Counted from the first letter of the stretch, positions 12,061-24,716 are shown. The stretch is 64,000 bases of DNA from Callorhinus ursinus (GCF_003265705.1 NW_020313057.1:954950-1018949); one strand, 5' to 3'. Made by a program: numbers and translations. Notes: generated by a model not told the origin, from the sequence alone.

Positions 12061-12273
12061 GGCGCCTGGATAGTTCAGTTGGTTAAGCGTCCAACTCTTG
12101 GTTTTGACTCAGGTCATCATCTTGGGCTCCTGAGATTGAGCCCTGCTTTGGGCTCCATGCTCAGCAAGGAGTTGGCTTGAGATTTTCTGCCTCTACCCCT
12201 CCCCCCACCCACACACACATGCTCTCTCTCTCTCAAATAAATGTTAAATAAATAAAATCTTAAGAAAAAAAGT
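12061..12273 (+). mobile_element. Can-SINE
   Basis: Head ggcgcctggatagttcagtt, tail caaataaatgttaaataaat. A flanking duplication is visible: agaaaaagtggga on the left and aaaaaaagtggga on the right. Confidence 0.92.
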
Positions 12274-13564
12274 GGGAACAAACATTTTAGTAAACATAGT
12301 CAATGTAAAAAAACTGAAGTTTTCATCTAGAAAAAGAGACTGGATAAAACCCAAAACCCAGCCACGTGCTGGGTGTGTGTAAGACATCTCTAGATTATAA
12401 AACCAACACAGAAAGATCAGGTTAGTCACATTAATATCAGATGAAACAGCCTTTAAAACAAAAAGAATTACTCAAATTACTAGAGATAAGGCAGTTCAGT
12501 ATATGTTGAAATAAGTTTCAGTTCTCCAGGGAAGTGAAACAACTTGTATGCATGTGATGGCATAGCTTCAAAATATATAAAGAAAAAACTTGAAATATGT
12601 ACAATAAGAAATTTAAAAATCCACCATAATAGACTTTTAACATACTTCTTTTTTTTTTTTTTTTGGTAACAATAGATTGAGCAGTCACAAAGTCAGCAAG
12701 AATACAGAATATTTGAACCTGGTTACTAACTGTAGTCTAATGGACCTATAGAGAGCATAATAACAGCAGAATACAATGTTTCCAAAAACCCAAGAAATAT
12801 TTATAAAATTTAAAAATACATATTATCTTACTCACTTGCATGACATACTTCAGACTGTTTAAAAAGTATTAAAGAACCATCCTTCTGGATTACAGATGCT
12901 ACATACGTTCTAAATCATACAAGGTAACATTATCAAATACATTATTTTAAATTCATATGAACTTACCCCAGATCTCACAGGAAATGGTAGGGTCACGATG
13001 TAAAATCAGGAGTCCTCTGGGTCCAAAGATTCTATTCTTCATACTAGGACACACTGCTGGGGATCTAGAAGCATCCCTCTACTTTATCAGTACAACCAGA
13101 AGATCTTGAAAATAGGCATGTGTTGATCTTGGTACCAACCCAGTTGCCAGGAAAACTGCCTTTACCTTGATGTTCTCAGTCTCTCCATTAATATCGCCTT
13201 CTCCATTCTGCCACAATTATAACTTTTAATTTCTTTTCAGCCCAGGATTTTATAATATTTCTATTAAGTAGAAGCATTTTATCAATACATTCTGTAGGAC
13301 TGTTAGTTTATTAAATAGCAGAATGCCAGGTGCGACGATGAGGAGCTACCGGTCTGTTAATATGGCTTTACTCCAATATGCAAGATAGAAATAATCGTAA
13401 TGTATTATTAGTCTCATTTTTCCTGTGTTAATTCCTTAATCAACTTCATCTGAAGGCCAGTGTCTAGCCTTTGCAATACTGTTAGGCTTCTTCATAAAAT
13501 GAACTGCAGCCAACATCTGTTCAAATAGTCACTTATTTTGCGGGCCCCTACACATCTAATATAA
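12274..13564. other. Gene-free intronic stretch
   Basis: It contains a poly-T tract at about 12649-12664. I recognise no exon or young repeat. Confidence 0.4.
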
Positions 13565-13984
13565 TGTGTTGGGGTTGAGCAGTGAGCTCCACAAAGATAT
13601 GTCCATGTGTTAACCCTCTGAACCTCTGAAAGTGACCCTATTTGGGAAAAGAGTCTGCAGCTGTGATGACGTTAAGGATCTCAAGAGGAGATCATTCTGG
13701 GTTGTGTGAGTGGATGCTCAATCTAATGATGTGCCCTTCTAAGAAACAGAAGAGGAGAAGACACAGACAGACAGGAGGGGGCCATGTAAAGAAAAGGGCA
13801 GAAGCTGAAGTTATGTAGCCACAAGCCAAGGAAACCAGACAATGGAAGAAACAAGGTAGGATTTTCCCCTAGAGCCTTTGGAGGAAGTGCAGCTCAGGCC
13901 TCCAGAGCTGTGAGAAAGAAATATCTTGTTTTAAGCCACCCAGTTTCTTATAATTTGTTATGTAGCCCCTGGAAACTAAGAATA
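13565..13984 (+). repeat. Ancient LTR-like repeat (MaLR/MLT1-type pattern)
   Basis: The order aagatatgtccatgtgttaa, gtgaccctatttggga, gagaagacacagacagacag, gcctccagagctgtgagaaa, taagccacccagtttcttat and a gcccctggaaactaagaata end matches a very common ancient mammalian element. I assign it to the MaLR LTR group by this layout; the subfamily is not determined. Confidence 0.55.
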
Positions 13985-14020
13985 CTACCAAACAAATAAT
14001 ATACCCATTTCTATTATGTT

Positions 14021-14237
14021 TTTTTTTTAAAGATTTATTTATTTGAGAGAGAGGGAGAGGGAGTGGAATTGGAAGGGAGGGGCAGAAGGAGAGGGAGAGA
14101 GAATCTCAAGCAGACTCCGGGCTCAGTGTGGAGCCCGGAGCCCCACGTAGGGCTCTATCTCACGACCCTGAGATCACGACCTGAGCTGAAATCAATAGTC
14201 TGATGCTCAACTGAGTGAACCACCCAGGCTTATGCCC
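14021..14237 (-). mobile_element. Can-SINE
   Basis: In antisense: tail ttttttttaaagatttattt at the left, a purine tract, then gaaccacccaggcttatgcc at the right. It lies about 200 bp downstream of the splice donor of the second PTER coding exon. Confidence 0.9.
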
Positions 14238-14436
14238 CAGTATTATGTTTTATAATTGCATTTTCAGGACACAGAAAAGGCAGCATTGACTTTTACGAAT
14301 GTCTCTTATAAAATATTGTCATCCAGGTAGTTAGTGGTTTTCTCTAGGTGATTAGCGTTTCATCAATCTGATATTATTTATTTGATCATCCATAATCATC
14401 TGGTGACTTGAACTAATTTGAAGAGAGTCTGCTTAC

Positions 14437-14702
14437 CTATCGATGTGAGACATAACTGTTTTGGAGATGTCTACACCTGCTTCTTGCAACACTCGGATGA
14501 TCTGAAATGGTGCACTTGGATTCCTCCCCGGATGAATAATAACAGGACAGCCTAGCTGAGCCTGAGCATGAGCAGTTGCTTGAAGAACTTTCCTTTCATT
14601 CTCAGCCAGAGGCCAGGAGCAACCAATTTCTCCGATGACGCCACACTTGATAGTCGTTCCATCGGCCCCATGGAGAATTTCATGAATGAGGACATCAGTA
14701 AG
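14437..14702 (-). CDS. PTER: PTER coding exon, residues 145-232 (partial gene)
   Basis: This 266-nt exon is spliced in phase: acceptor ...TTCCTTAG before CTT ACT GAT at 14702, donor GATAG|GTAAGC after 14437. It is entered in phase 0 and left with two bases of an arginine codon. It encodes [15 protein letters not shown] to VMSHIDR. By comparison with bacterial phosphotriesterase, E169 (in GVIGEIG) takes the place of the carbamylated lysine, H201 (CPVIIHPG) and H230 (VMSHID) are metal ligands, and numbering happens to coincide. The remaining aspartate ligand belongs to the unseen next exon. PTER is an amidohydrolase-superfamily TIM-barrel enzyme, reported to hydrolyse N-acetyltaurine. No stop or frameshift is present. 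Confidence 0.95.
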
Positions 14703-16043
14703 CTAAGGAAGAGCAGGAAAGAAAGCATTCTGTAGGCTGGAATTTATCAACCCAGAGTCGCCACAGTATGTGAATGGATTTATTCCTTCAGCCATTCGTT
14801 CTTTTAAGAATGTATTCACCATCCATTCAATTAGTATGGGTCAATGAGAAAGGCCAAATCTCAAATTCAACAAGTTATTCTAAATCAAAGATTCAATAAT
14901 ATCTTACTGTGATTATTTAACAAGAAATTTGTGGCTTTAGGAAGCTATAGGGGAAAAAAAGGTGACTTCATGAAAGTACATTCAGATGAGAAAAAAAAAT
15001 CTATAATTTAACCTGAGAAACATCTAGAACATAAAAAGACTGCCCTTGAACATACATCAACTGTATCAACTAATCCTTTAATTCTCCCTTATTTATGCAG
15101 TGCTTAACCCCATACAGCATAGAATATTCACAACACACAATACTAATATGACATTTTTTGATTCCTATGTATATTACTACTAAGAGTGGTTGGAAGAATG
15201 TGTAATGGCTGACTTCAGGATAGTCTTCAAATAATATAAGCATATAAAAAGGTAAAGGTCTGATTGGAAAATGATGCAGATAAAGTTTTGCAATACAAAG
15301 ATTTTAATGACTAACTGAATCGTTGCAAAGACTGCAGCTGACATGCTATGCCTTTCAAGTAGGCAATGGATGACACATATAAATATAGCCAATAGGTATA
15401 AACATGTATAAACACACACAGACATGTTCAGAAGGAGAGCACATATATATGCCAAGAAGCTTTGTGGCTAATTCTTTCTGTTTCTCTCTGAAAGATTTCC
15501 TTCCTTCTGCCCATTCTTCCTTAAGATCATATGATAACAAAAACAGGAATGGATTTTCTTCCACCCTTCCTGTTTTGTAAAAGAAGGAAACATATCCGCC
15601 CGTGTGCCAAGTCTCTGCCTGCCAAGTCTCACCCTACAGTAAATTTTTATTGCTGGTTATTATAAAATCCAGAAAGAAAATCGAGGTTACATAACTGCAG
15701 TTTATAATGGGAAAATGAGGTTTACAAACAGGCTGTACCACCACTATGGAGCAGGAATACCACATATCCAAATCTAAGTGTTAACACTTGGAATTTTTCA
15801 GTGACTAGTGGGTTAAGCTCTCCTCCCTCGATGCTTTTTTCTTTATGAGACGAAATGTTCCTAATTTGGGTCCCCACTGGCAGATGTCATTGCTAGCTAG
15901 CACATTTCTGTAGCAATGCCCAGCTACCTCTGAGTCAGTGACATTCCCCAATGGAGATGGCACAGAGGGAAAATCCAATGTCTGAGGTTCTGGCCTTTCT
16001 GAATTGACACGCAAATATTGTTCAAGTCCTCAGGGCTCCTCAC
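14703..16043 (-). other. PTER: PTER intron between the two visible coding exons
   Basis: A 1341-bp GT-AG intron, phase 0, donor CAG|GTGAGGAG and acceptor TTCCTTAG. I see no Can-SINE, L1 or extra exon within it. Open frames such as 15455-15180 on the minus strand show no recognisable domain. Confidence 0.85.
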
Positions 16044-16475
16044 CTGCTCCACTGACATGGCTCTGGTCTCCGGAGAGTGAGTTGCCTCCACGTAAAACCC
16101 AGCTCCAGATATGATATGGACGCCCGTCTCCTCTGCCAGCCACCTCAGAGTCTTCACGTCTCGGCTAATTCCAACAGTTGTGTTCTCCACCAGAGCCCCT
16201 CCACCGTTGGCTTTAAAATACAACAATTCTTCCCTTACAGCTTCCGTCTCCTGATTCAGCCAAAGATTCTCTTTATGGGAATACGGGTTTTTTTGAATCC
16301 AGAATAAGTTTTTCATCATAATAGGTTCCTGAGAGGCAGCTTCATGACACGGAGGAGGTGGGTAGTAACAGTGGTCAAAGGTCATTGTCAGATGTTCGTG
16401 GGTCAGAGTACGGCCCAGTTTGCTGGGCTCCACGGGGCCCAAAACCGTTTGGACTTTCCCACTTAAGGAAGACAT
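16044..16475 (-). CDS. PTER: PTER first coding exon, residues 1-144
   Basis: The exon starts at ATG 16475 (G at -3), giving [20 protein letters not shown], and runs 144 codons to CAG, where the donor GTGAGG follows at 16043. The ATG is chosen because it opens the known PTER N-terminus and lies 39 nt inside the exon; the longer open frame upstream crosses the splice acceptor. The HxH metal motif is LTHEHL with H26 and H28, on the first barrel strand. Residues 30-144 form the early beta/alpha units, with landmarks such as [13 protein letters not shown] and [11 protein letters not shown]. The product is a predicted cytosolic binuclear-metal hydrolase without signal peptide. The sequence is intact. 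Confidence 0.95.
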
Positions 16476-16514
16476 TTCTGGTGATACCAGGAGATGCTCT
16501 GAAAAGAGTGTTTT
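16476..16514 (-). other. PTER: PTER 5' UTR part of the first coding exon and its splice acceptor
   Basis: On the minus strand a long pyrimidine tract (GTTTTCTTTTCTTTTTTTT) ends in CCAG at 16515, followed by 39 nt of 5' UTR before the ATG. This acceptor requires an upstream non-coding exon, consistent with a distant first exon. Confidence 0.85.
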
Positions 16515-17262
16515 CTGGAAAAAAAAGAAAAGAAAACTATAATCAGAAAATTTAACACACCCATAAATTCCATCCATCGGGGATAGGAGGCTGCGAATGT
16601 ACACCTGTGTAAGAAAGAGAATCAATTAAATTAGAGATATGATCCCACTTATCATCCTGCCAAAGCCAGAGTCAGTCTCTAGTAAATTGTGGAAGTTCAC
16701 TGCAGCCTTAAGTGACGTGCATGGTGTTAGATGTCCTCCGGCCACTTCCACTGGAACTTCTTTGCCTGACTTAATCCCAGCCTCATCTACTGAAAATATT
16801 TCTTGGTATTCAGTTCACAGTTTCCTTTTGCTTAATTTTATCTCATTAGTCATGGCTATACTTCCTTGGTTAATTCAACAATAATTTCCATTAAAAAAAA
16901 AACCCTCATAATCAATAACTTATGTCAAAACCAGCCTTGTATCAGAACTTTTTCATTTGTCATTTTCCCAAATAAATTAAATATACTGAGGCTACTGATC
17001 ATTCCATTACTCATTCACTATCCAAGTGAAAAAAATTCTGTTGAAAGGTCCATCATGTGCCAGAAATTGTAGATATAAATACACGTAGGACAAAAATCTT
17101 TGACCTTGATTATTTCACAGATTATTCCCCCAAAAAACAACTGGGGGGCACGCCTAGATTTAATAATAAAAAGACAAGAATAAAAACCTCTCTTGCTCTA
17201 GATGTTTTCTTTTGTCTAGGGTACATAGAAAGACTTCAAAAATCATTAAAAGCAAAAATCCA
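16515..17262. other. Start of the inferred PTER first intron, nothing recognised
   Basis: A+T-rich sequence without recognised repeats or exons. Small open frames on both strands lack any family resemblance. Confidence 0.45.
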
Positions 17263-17480
17263 GGGCGCCTGGGTGGCACAGCTGATTAAGCATCTGACTC
17301 TTGGTTTTGGCTCAAGTCATGATCTTGGGGTCCTGGGATTGATCCCTGTGTCAGGAGTGAAGGGGTCCGTGCTCAGCGGAGAGTCTGCTTGAAGATTCTC
17401 TCTCTCCCTCTGCCCTTCCGCCCTATGAGAGCAGGCACATGCGTGCTCTCTCAAATAAATAAATAAATCTTAAAAAAAAA
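17263..17480 (+). mobile_element. Can-SINE
   Basis: Head gggcgcctgggtggcacagc, tail caaataaataaataaatctt followed by A9. Confidence 0.92.
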
Positions 17481-17879
17481 GTTATAATGAAAACTTTGTT
17501 ATAATGAAAGCGACTATAACTTACTTGAAACTGAAATTTGCTGTCTCCAAAGAGTAAAAACCTCTCTATTTATCCTATTTATTTTCATTTGTAACACATA
17601 CTAAGTATTCACCAAGTTTCCATCACTGACAAGAACCCCAGCTCCAGAGTGTTCATGCGTCCGTATGTTTCCTCAATGAAGGGATTCTCTTGGAAAGAAG
17701 CCACGACTGAAAGCGTGAAGACAAACACCTTCGCGGCCAAGAGTGAAACCCCTGCCAGAAACAGTGGTCTACACGGAGTGCTAGCCGCATACATTCGGAG
17801 GATGCTGACAAATTGGGAACCAGGTAAAAGAACACGCCTCTGAAGCTCTCAAGCTGTTCCTTAAAGACATTCTGAAATC

Positions 17880-18020
17880 CCTGAACTTCTAAGCATCAGT
17901 TTTCTTATCCGTAAATTAGAATAACAAAAGCACATTTCCTACGTTGTCCTAGGCATTCAGTGAAATGAGCTACCAAGTATCAAAGCACACAGCACTTGGT
18001 TAACAAATGATAGTTCTGTT
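17880..18020 (+). repeat. Possible MIR fragment
   Basis: The sequence agcatcagttttcttatccg, aattagaataac and a later gcacacagcacttggttaac end is a degraded MIR-like order. The identification is weak. Confidence 0.4.
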
Positions 18021-20846
18021 CTTTTCGGCTACAGTGGAACTACTATGTATTCCCTAGGTGGTTATTAGTTGTTTTTTTTTTTTTCCAGAGGAAGTGTCTG
18101 GTTAGAGAGGAGATCATTTGGGGGAGCGTCAGGTAGAGGATGATTCACAGCGGTACATTCAAGAGACAAGGGGAAAAGAGACCACGTTTGGGGAGAAAGG
18201 AGCACTGAGCCCAAGGCAGTTTTACATCAATCCACTGCAATTATCTGGAACTGAGAAGTTTGATATGCACTGGCCCATAATGTGTAAATAATTGATTTCG
18301 ACGGTTTGATAGACAACTGTAGGACTTGTGGCTAGCATGGCCATTAGCTTTTGGTTGGTAGTGCTCTTCTGCAAGCCAAGCTTCCATCATCTAAATAATT
18401 CACATGGTGACAGAAGCCGGTGTCTGTTTAGAGAGTCGCCGTGTGCCTGCCGGTCACCGCACAGGACAATGATTTTCCTTGATGATGTCTAGGACTTCAC
18501 TCTTCATTGACTTATTCCCTGTTACTGAGAGCAAGGAATATGTAGCTAGTTCTTTCTGGTGACAAAAATCAAGTTCATTAATGATCGATTCAATCTTCCA
18601 TAGGGATTAACTTGTTCTTTCCTTCCTTTTGGCTGATGGGGCCCAGAAACTTGGATAAACTGATGAAACACTATCACTATCATTGCATGTCAACTAGGCT
18701 TCAATTTTGTAAAAAGGAAAAAAAAAAATCAAACCAACAGCAGTAGCACTTTTACTAGAAAAGTACCAAACTGCCTGGTTAATTGATACAGATTTGAAAG
18801 AGCAATGTTAGTAAGTTGCAAGCTCACAACCTGTGAATCTGTTAAAAAAAAAAAACAAAAAAAAAAAACACTTAAATGTCATCTCTCCTGGGAAATTCCT
18901 CAGGCAGAGTGAGTTGCTGCTTCCTATGATCACAAACAATGTAACTCACACTTAAAGGATAAGAAAGGATGAAAGAACAAACTGTAGCCGACATTGCTCT
19001 AAGCTGGAATGTGTCTTTTAGTGCAATAAAATATGTATATAATGCTCACGGTTCCTGCACGGTTATGTGCGGTTCCTGTATGGCTCTTTCACCCACATTC
19101 AGCCCGAAAGCTGTATAGGCAAGGGGCTACCATTGGCCATCCACCACAGAGTGAAGAGTTCACAGAATACGGAGGAGGGTAATGGACAATGAGAGCTGCT
19201 GGTGTACAGACAGGAGTGACCTGCACCAAAAAAAGCAGGCTTCCGGCATTTTCCAGAGTATCCATGGCAAGCTTCGGCACTGCACACACCTGCAACAGAA
19301 GGTAGTGGGAAAAGAGCGGAGCTATAAACGCAGTTGCCAAAAGCTTTGTTGTACTTCAAATGTGAAATCTGAGCAGTCAGAGACACGGAGGCTAGTCTGC
19401 AATTACCGGTACAAGCCTGGTCAAAGGAAACAATACTTCTAACCCCAATGTGTATAGAAGCACACCTCAAAGAAAAAAAAAAAAAGACAAGAGAAGAGAC
19501 CCAGTACTATAGGGTTGAGCTGGAAACCAGAGACAATATGTAGGATGTGTCATTTTTGAAAATACAGGCACAAATTAACTTTTATAAAATATAGAGCAAA
19601 TTTGCCAAGCTGTTAGAGATTTGGTGGTGGGTGGGTAGTTTGGGGGGCAATTTTCGTTTTGCTTCCCCGAGATTTTGCCAGTTATTTCACTCAGGCTGTT
19701 ATGCTTAAGATTTTTCTGTCTCCCTGAGTTGAATATTCATTTCGGTTACATTTCACATTTCAGAGGATAGAACTTCCTGAAAATTTTACATACGAATGAG
19801 TGTCCTCCTGGATTTCATAGACTCATGCCCTTTTCCTGCCCCTGCCTCTGTCACACCTGGTCCTGGACCTGGCTGAAGGTACCTGCTCTGCAATTTTAGA
19901 TGCAGGGGTCAAATTGGCAAGTTGATGTTGGGTGAATTGATTTTCAGCTCACTTCCCCCAAGAACTGCTGAAGTTCGAATCTCTATACTAAATCCTTGTT
20001 CCATTTCACCTCTAGCTGTTTTCTTTCCCTGATCAAACCCTACCTGATGAAAAAATTGGGAAAGCATTTCAGAGTTTTATGCAGGACAAGATATGAACTG
20101 AATAACTAGCAGTCTCATGGAGAATGGATGAAGTGGGTGGCCAGTGAACCTGCAGTGGGGTGTTGCTAGAACCTGGAAAAAAAAATCAGGTGGTGGCTTG
20201 GTCTGAGAGGACACCAGTGGAGATGATGAGAAAGCAGAAGCAGTAAGAAGTACTGGAAGTTTCTAATTGGACTTGCTGATGCTATAAAAGTATCCCCCAA
20301 ATAATGGGCTCCTAAGAAAAAAGTGCCTTCTGGTGCAAATATGCAGGCACTTCTATCTTTTTATGGGGCTGTATCACACAGAGCAGCAGTACTCTATAAA
20401 CACTGCCCTTAGAGCTGACATTTGATTTGTGACTAAAATATTTTTAAAACCACATAATATTTCTTAAAGCTTGCTTGAATACTTCAATCATGTGCAGGTT
20501 CAAGCCTGTGACATGTCTTCTCTCCAACAGCATCGGTCTGGTGGCTGAACAATGGTGACGCAAGATTTCCTCCTCACAACCAGCACATGCCCACTTGCCC
20601 GGATACGTATGGTTCTATGGCTCTGCTGCATGGAGATTTATGACTTTTCCTATTAAGCGTTGTCAAAAAAAATCAATAGCCATACCCGAATAAGGAGGAG
20701 GAAATCCGACCACTTCAGAACAATAATGGGACCCAGCAAGTTCTTCAAACAGTGACATAAATAAAACAAAACCACTCAGAGATATAAATGAGCATCATGA
20801 TTCTTGTATTCAGAGGAAAATGTGGCTTTCATTCCCAAGGGTTTTT

Positions 20847-20881
20847 TGGGGGGGGGGTTGCCTTTTTTTTTTTTTTTTTTT
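20847..20881 (+). repeat. G-run followed by poly-T tract
   Basis: A run of about 10 G is followed by gccttt and about 18 T. It is simple sequence, likely hard to assemble accurately. Confidence 0.85.
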
Positions 20882-21200
20882 AGCCTTTTTTTCCCCATTT
20901 GACTAAGGAAGTTGGAGAGACATCTGAGGATATTTCCAAATTCCAAATAACAGATATGAAGATGGTGATGAAGATGTACCTAGGAAGTGACTGACACTCC
21001 TCGAAAAAGGCATTGACAAATGGGTGCACCTGGGAAAGGTCCCTTCCCCTGGGTTGGCTCAGGCCTTCCCGGTCCTGAGCAGCTTGATGTGAACAGTTCA
21101 TCTAAAATGATAGATCAGTTCAGTCCAGTAATTACTCAAGTCAGAAATCACGTTGGGCTGCTCAACTGTTGGGATGGAGCTTGTAGCTTAATTGACTTTG

Positions 21201-22140
21201 TTTAAAAATTTTTTATTCTTAATTGAAGTACAGTTGATGTACAATATTATATTGTTTCAGGTGTCCAACCTAGTGATTCAACAATTATATACATTATGAA
21301 ATGCTTGCCATGATAAGTGTAGTTACTTACCACCTGTCACCATACAATTATTACAATATTGTTGACTATGTTCCTTATGCTGTACTTTTCATCCCTGTGA
21401 TTTATAGCTAGAAGTTGGTACCTCTGAATCGCCTTGTCTATTTTGCCCATTCTCCCACTGCCTCCCCGCTGGCAACCACCAGTTTGTTCTCTGTATCTAT
21501 GAGTCTGTTTCTGGTTGTGTTTGTTTCTTAGATTCCAGAATAAGTGAAATCATATGGTGTTTGTCTTTGTCTGACTTATTTACTTAGCATAATGCCCTCT
21601 AGGTCCATCTATTTGTAAATGGCAAGATTTCCTTCTTTTTTATGGCTGAGTAATATTCCATTGTACCTCATCTTCTTTGGCCATTCATCTATGGATGGAC
21701 ACTTGGATTGCTCCTCTAACCGGCTAGTGTAAGGAATGCTGCAGTAAGCATGGGGCTGCATATGTCTTTCTTGATTAGTGTTTTCGTTTTCTTTGGTAAA
21801 CACCTACAAGTGTAATTGCTAGATTGTATGACATTTCTATTTTTAGTTGTCTGAGGAACCTACCATACTGTTTTCCATAGTGGCTGCATCAACTTACATT
21901 CCCCCCCAACAGTGAGGAAGGGTTCCCTTTGCTCTACATCCTTGCCAACACTTGTCATTTCTTGTCTTTTTGATACTAGCCATTGTGGCAGGTGTAAGGG
22001 GATCTCATTCTCGTTTCAATTTGCCTTTTCTTGATGATTAGTGATACTGCACATCTCTTCATGCATCTGCTGGCCATCTGTATGTCTTCTTCAGAAAAAA
22101 TTCTGTGCAGGTCCTCGGCCCATTTTTAAGTTGACTCTTT
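21201..22140 (-). mobile_element. Old L1 3' region, antisense, about 0.9 kb
   Basis: Landmarks of the L1 3' end appear in antisense order: ttaattgaagtacagttgat, taagtgaaatcatatggtgt, ttatggctgagtaatattcc, ccttgccaacacttgtcatt and tcttgatgattagtgat. The divergence suggests an older L1 subfamily. There is no coding capacity. Confidence 0.88.
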
Positions 22141-23939
22141 AGTCAAACACGTGCTAAATGGTCAGCTCTTAAAGTCACATACACTAGGACTTTGGTAAAT
22201 ACTGCTAATATTAAGACTGGCTTCTGGAATGTATCTGTTTAGTTAACAAATTGAAAACATTTTCTCCTTAGTAGAAAAAGGGAGGGAGGGGAATTCGAAG
22301 GAGGGAAAGGATGAGGGAAAGGGGAAGAAAAGCCCTGGATCTCTATTCAGGTCAAAAAGCAACATTACTCACTACTTGTCACAGTAACATTGGAGCTGGA
22401 ACAAGTGCAATGCTGTCAAAATGCTGTCTACAGAACTGACCTTTATGGGAGTTTTTTCATTTGAAAAACAAAACAAAACAAAACAAGATTTAGCTCATCT
22501 CAACCCCTCATTCTCAGAAAAAGTTTCCACACTCACTTCTGTGAGACCGTTTGATGTAAATTCCTTGATTTTGCTACTAGCATAATCCTCGCAGTGGAAC
22601 ATGGAACAAGTTATTGGATACAACGATTATGGTTTCTTTTTCCTCCTGAAGAACTCTCTACACTGAAGCTAGTTCTCAGCTTTTCTCTTCCATGGATTCT
22701 TAGCACTAGGCTATCTTGCAGAAACACCAATACTTCCAGCAAATTGCACAGCTGGTCCTTAACTGCCTTTAGTCACTTAAAGAGTTACAATTTGTGTTAC
22801 TTTGAATTCCAGGTGAATCGCAGGTTAATTTTTTAAACATATAAAGTATCATGTTCCTCACACAATTTCATTTGGAAGGCTATTCTTGAGGTGGCTTGAT
22901 TTAGTTGCAAGAACAGTAGGTTCAGTTCTTGGCTCTTCCACGAAATAGCTGTGTGATTTGGGGCAAGTAACTTAACCACTGTGAGCCTCTTTTCCCATCT
23001 GTGAAATGAATGGGTTGGACCAGATGACTTCCAGAAGACATTCATGGTTCTGTAATATTCTTTAGCTTGAAATGGATATTAATGACCTTCTAAAGATCAT
23101 TCAATGAAGACTATTCATTTATCAATGGTATACTTTAAAATGTATATTTTATATCTGTGTGCATACATAAATATGTAATAAGAATGAATTTCATCCATTA
23201 CCTATCAGTGAAGGCTGTACTTATTAAGAATGTTTTTAACATACAGTTTATATACCTGTGAATACATACACACATGTACATGGAGAGAGAATGAATGGGT
23301 TTCAGTCTGAGATCCTTCTCAGTTTGAAAGAACCCTAGGAGGGACAGCTGGTTTGAAAGAACCCTGAACTTGGAGTTCTGGGTCCAATGTTTCCTACTTG
23401 TGTAACTGAAAAATTTACACATTTTAAAAAATTTAAAATTTACCTTGAGTTAGTTTCCTCACTTGAAAACGGGAATCCTATCTGCCTGATCGACCATGTA
23501 AGATTTGAAATGAAAAGTAAATAAGGTAATACCTAAAAGCACTACCTAAATTATAAAGCACATACAAATGTTCAAAATTATTATTATACACCAAACGTTA
23601 AATTATTTTCCAAACATTTGCTGAGTATCCCTAGGCAAATACACCTAAACTTGTTCTTTCATAAATCTAACAGTAAGGGGCTGAAGTTTATGAATCAAAC
23701 CGAGGCTGTAATCTGCTTATAAATGAATTCCTTTGCTTGAGACCTGTGATTCTTAAAAGTAGGCTGACTATTGGCGATTGACATCACAGCTCATTAGGCT
23801 TTTGGAAATGACCCACTGAAGCGATTGCAGCTCTAGGGGTTCCTCATTTTCTATGGGTAACTAGTACTGGAAATGCCTTTTTAAATGAATGCACTCAATA
23901 CAGTGTGTTCGCTGGCGTCCATAGATGGCTTTCAGTGAA
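22141..23939. other. Gene-free intronic stretch with one MIR
   Basis: It contains a purine-rich patch (about 22275-22335), an (AAAAC)n run at 22465-22487 and a MIR at 22890-23050. I recognise no exon. Confidence 0.45.
22890..23050 (+). repeat. MIR SINE fragment, sense
   Basis: The order ggttcagttcttggctcttc, gaaatagctgtgtgatttgg, ggcaagtaacttaaccactg and gcctcttttcccatctgtga is the MIR core in sense orientation. Confidence 0.85.
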
Positions 23940-24323
23940 CCCTGCCTTCCAATATTCACATCTGTGTGCAACCCCCTTCCACGCGGAAGCCGAGCTGACC
24001 CATGACTCAATCGAACCAATAGTATGTGGTGGAAGTGACACCATGTGTTTGGGACCCAAGTATTTAGAAGTAGCTTCTGCTTTTGTGTTTCTGGGAAACC
24101 TGAGCTGTAATGTAAGAAGTCTCACTACCCCTCATGTGGAGAAGGAGAGGCCCTCAGATCACATGGGGAACATAAGAGCCAGTCACCCAGCATCCCTCCT
24201 GAGCTCAGCCTTGCAGCTGTCCCTGAGAAGGTACCAGATGAATGAGTGAGTCATCTTGAACATTCTAACCCAGCCAAGATCCCACATGACTGCAAGCCCA
24301 GCTACAGCCAACCAAGTAGAATC
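23940..24323 (+). repeat. Ancient repeat, left part, interrupted by L1
   Basis: With 24717-24830 this forms one degraded mammal-wide element whose 3' end reads gggacataataaaatggttg and acaacagtagataactgaat. The L1 at 24339-24716 sits inside it. I do not name the family with confidence; it resembles LTR or DNA-element fossils. Confidence 0.4.
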
Positions 24324-24338
24324 TGGCCAACCCGCAGA

Positions 24339-24716
24339 ATTTTTTTGTTGTTGTTGTTATGTTACGTTAGTCACCATACAATACAACCATTAGTTTTTGA
24401 TGTAGTGTTCCACGATTCACTGTTTGCATATAACACCCAGTGCTCCATGCAGAACGTGCCCTCGTTAATACCCATCACCAGGCTAACCCATCCCCCCCCC
24501 CAGAACCTTCAGTCTGTTTCCCGGAGTCCATAGTCTCTCATGGTTCGTCTCCCCCTCCGATTCCCCCCTTCATTTTTCCCTTCCTTCTCCTAATGTCCTC
24601 CCTGCTATTCCTTATGCTCCATGAATAAGTGAAACCGTATGATAATTGACTTTCTCTGCTTGACTTATTTCACTTAGCATAATCTCCTCCAGTCCCACCC
24701 ATGTTGGTGTAAAAGT
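24339..24716 (-). mobile_element. Young-looking L1 3' end, antisense, with target duplication
   Basis: The poly-A tail appears as T-rich ttttttgttgttgttgttat at the left, followed by acgttagtcaccatacaata and further carnivore L1 3' UTR. A 15-bp target duplication flanks it: tggccaacccgcaga at 24324-24338 and tggccaacccaaaga at 24717-24731, with two mismatches. Confidence 0.88.

Larger units (their letters stand above)
17481..21200. other. Gene-free intronic stretch with one faint MIR-like segment
   Basis: A MIR-like segment lies at about 17880-18020. An A-rich tract at 18843-18870 and a G-run followed by T20 near 20847-20881 are simple sequence. Open frames at 19099-19470 (minus) and 17609-17843 (both strands) have no recognisable domain or splice context. 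Confidence 0.4.

Noticed and set aside
1..14436. Search for the C-terminal PTER exon(s)
   Set aside because: I looked for reverse-complement matches to the expected C-terminal motifs and saw none, so I assume they lie outside the window. A careful alignment could still find a missed exon.
15924..16625. Single 233-codon open frame across the PTER exon
   Set aside because: Its ends run through the splice acceptor and the donor into introns; only 16044-16475 is coding.
17609..17843. Open frames on both strands with a donor-like gtaaaag at 17824
   Set aside because: No matching acceptor or homology was found; chance is more likely.
19099..19470. 123-codon minus-strand open frame
   Set aside because: It has no recognisable domain, overlaps other frames, and lies in the middle of the inferred intron.
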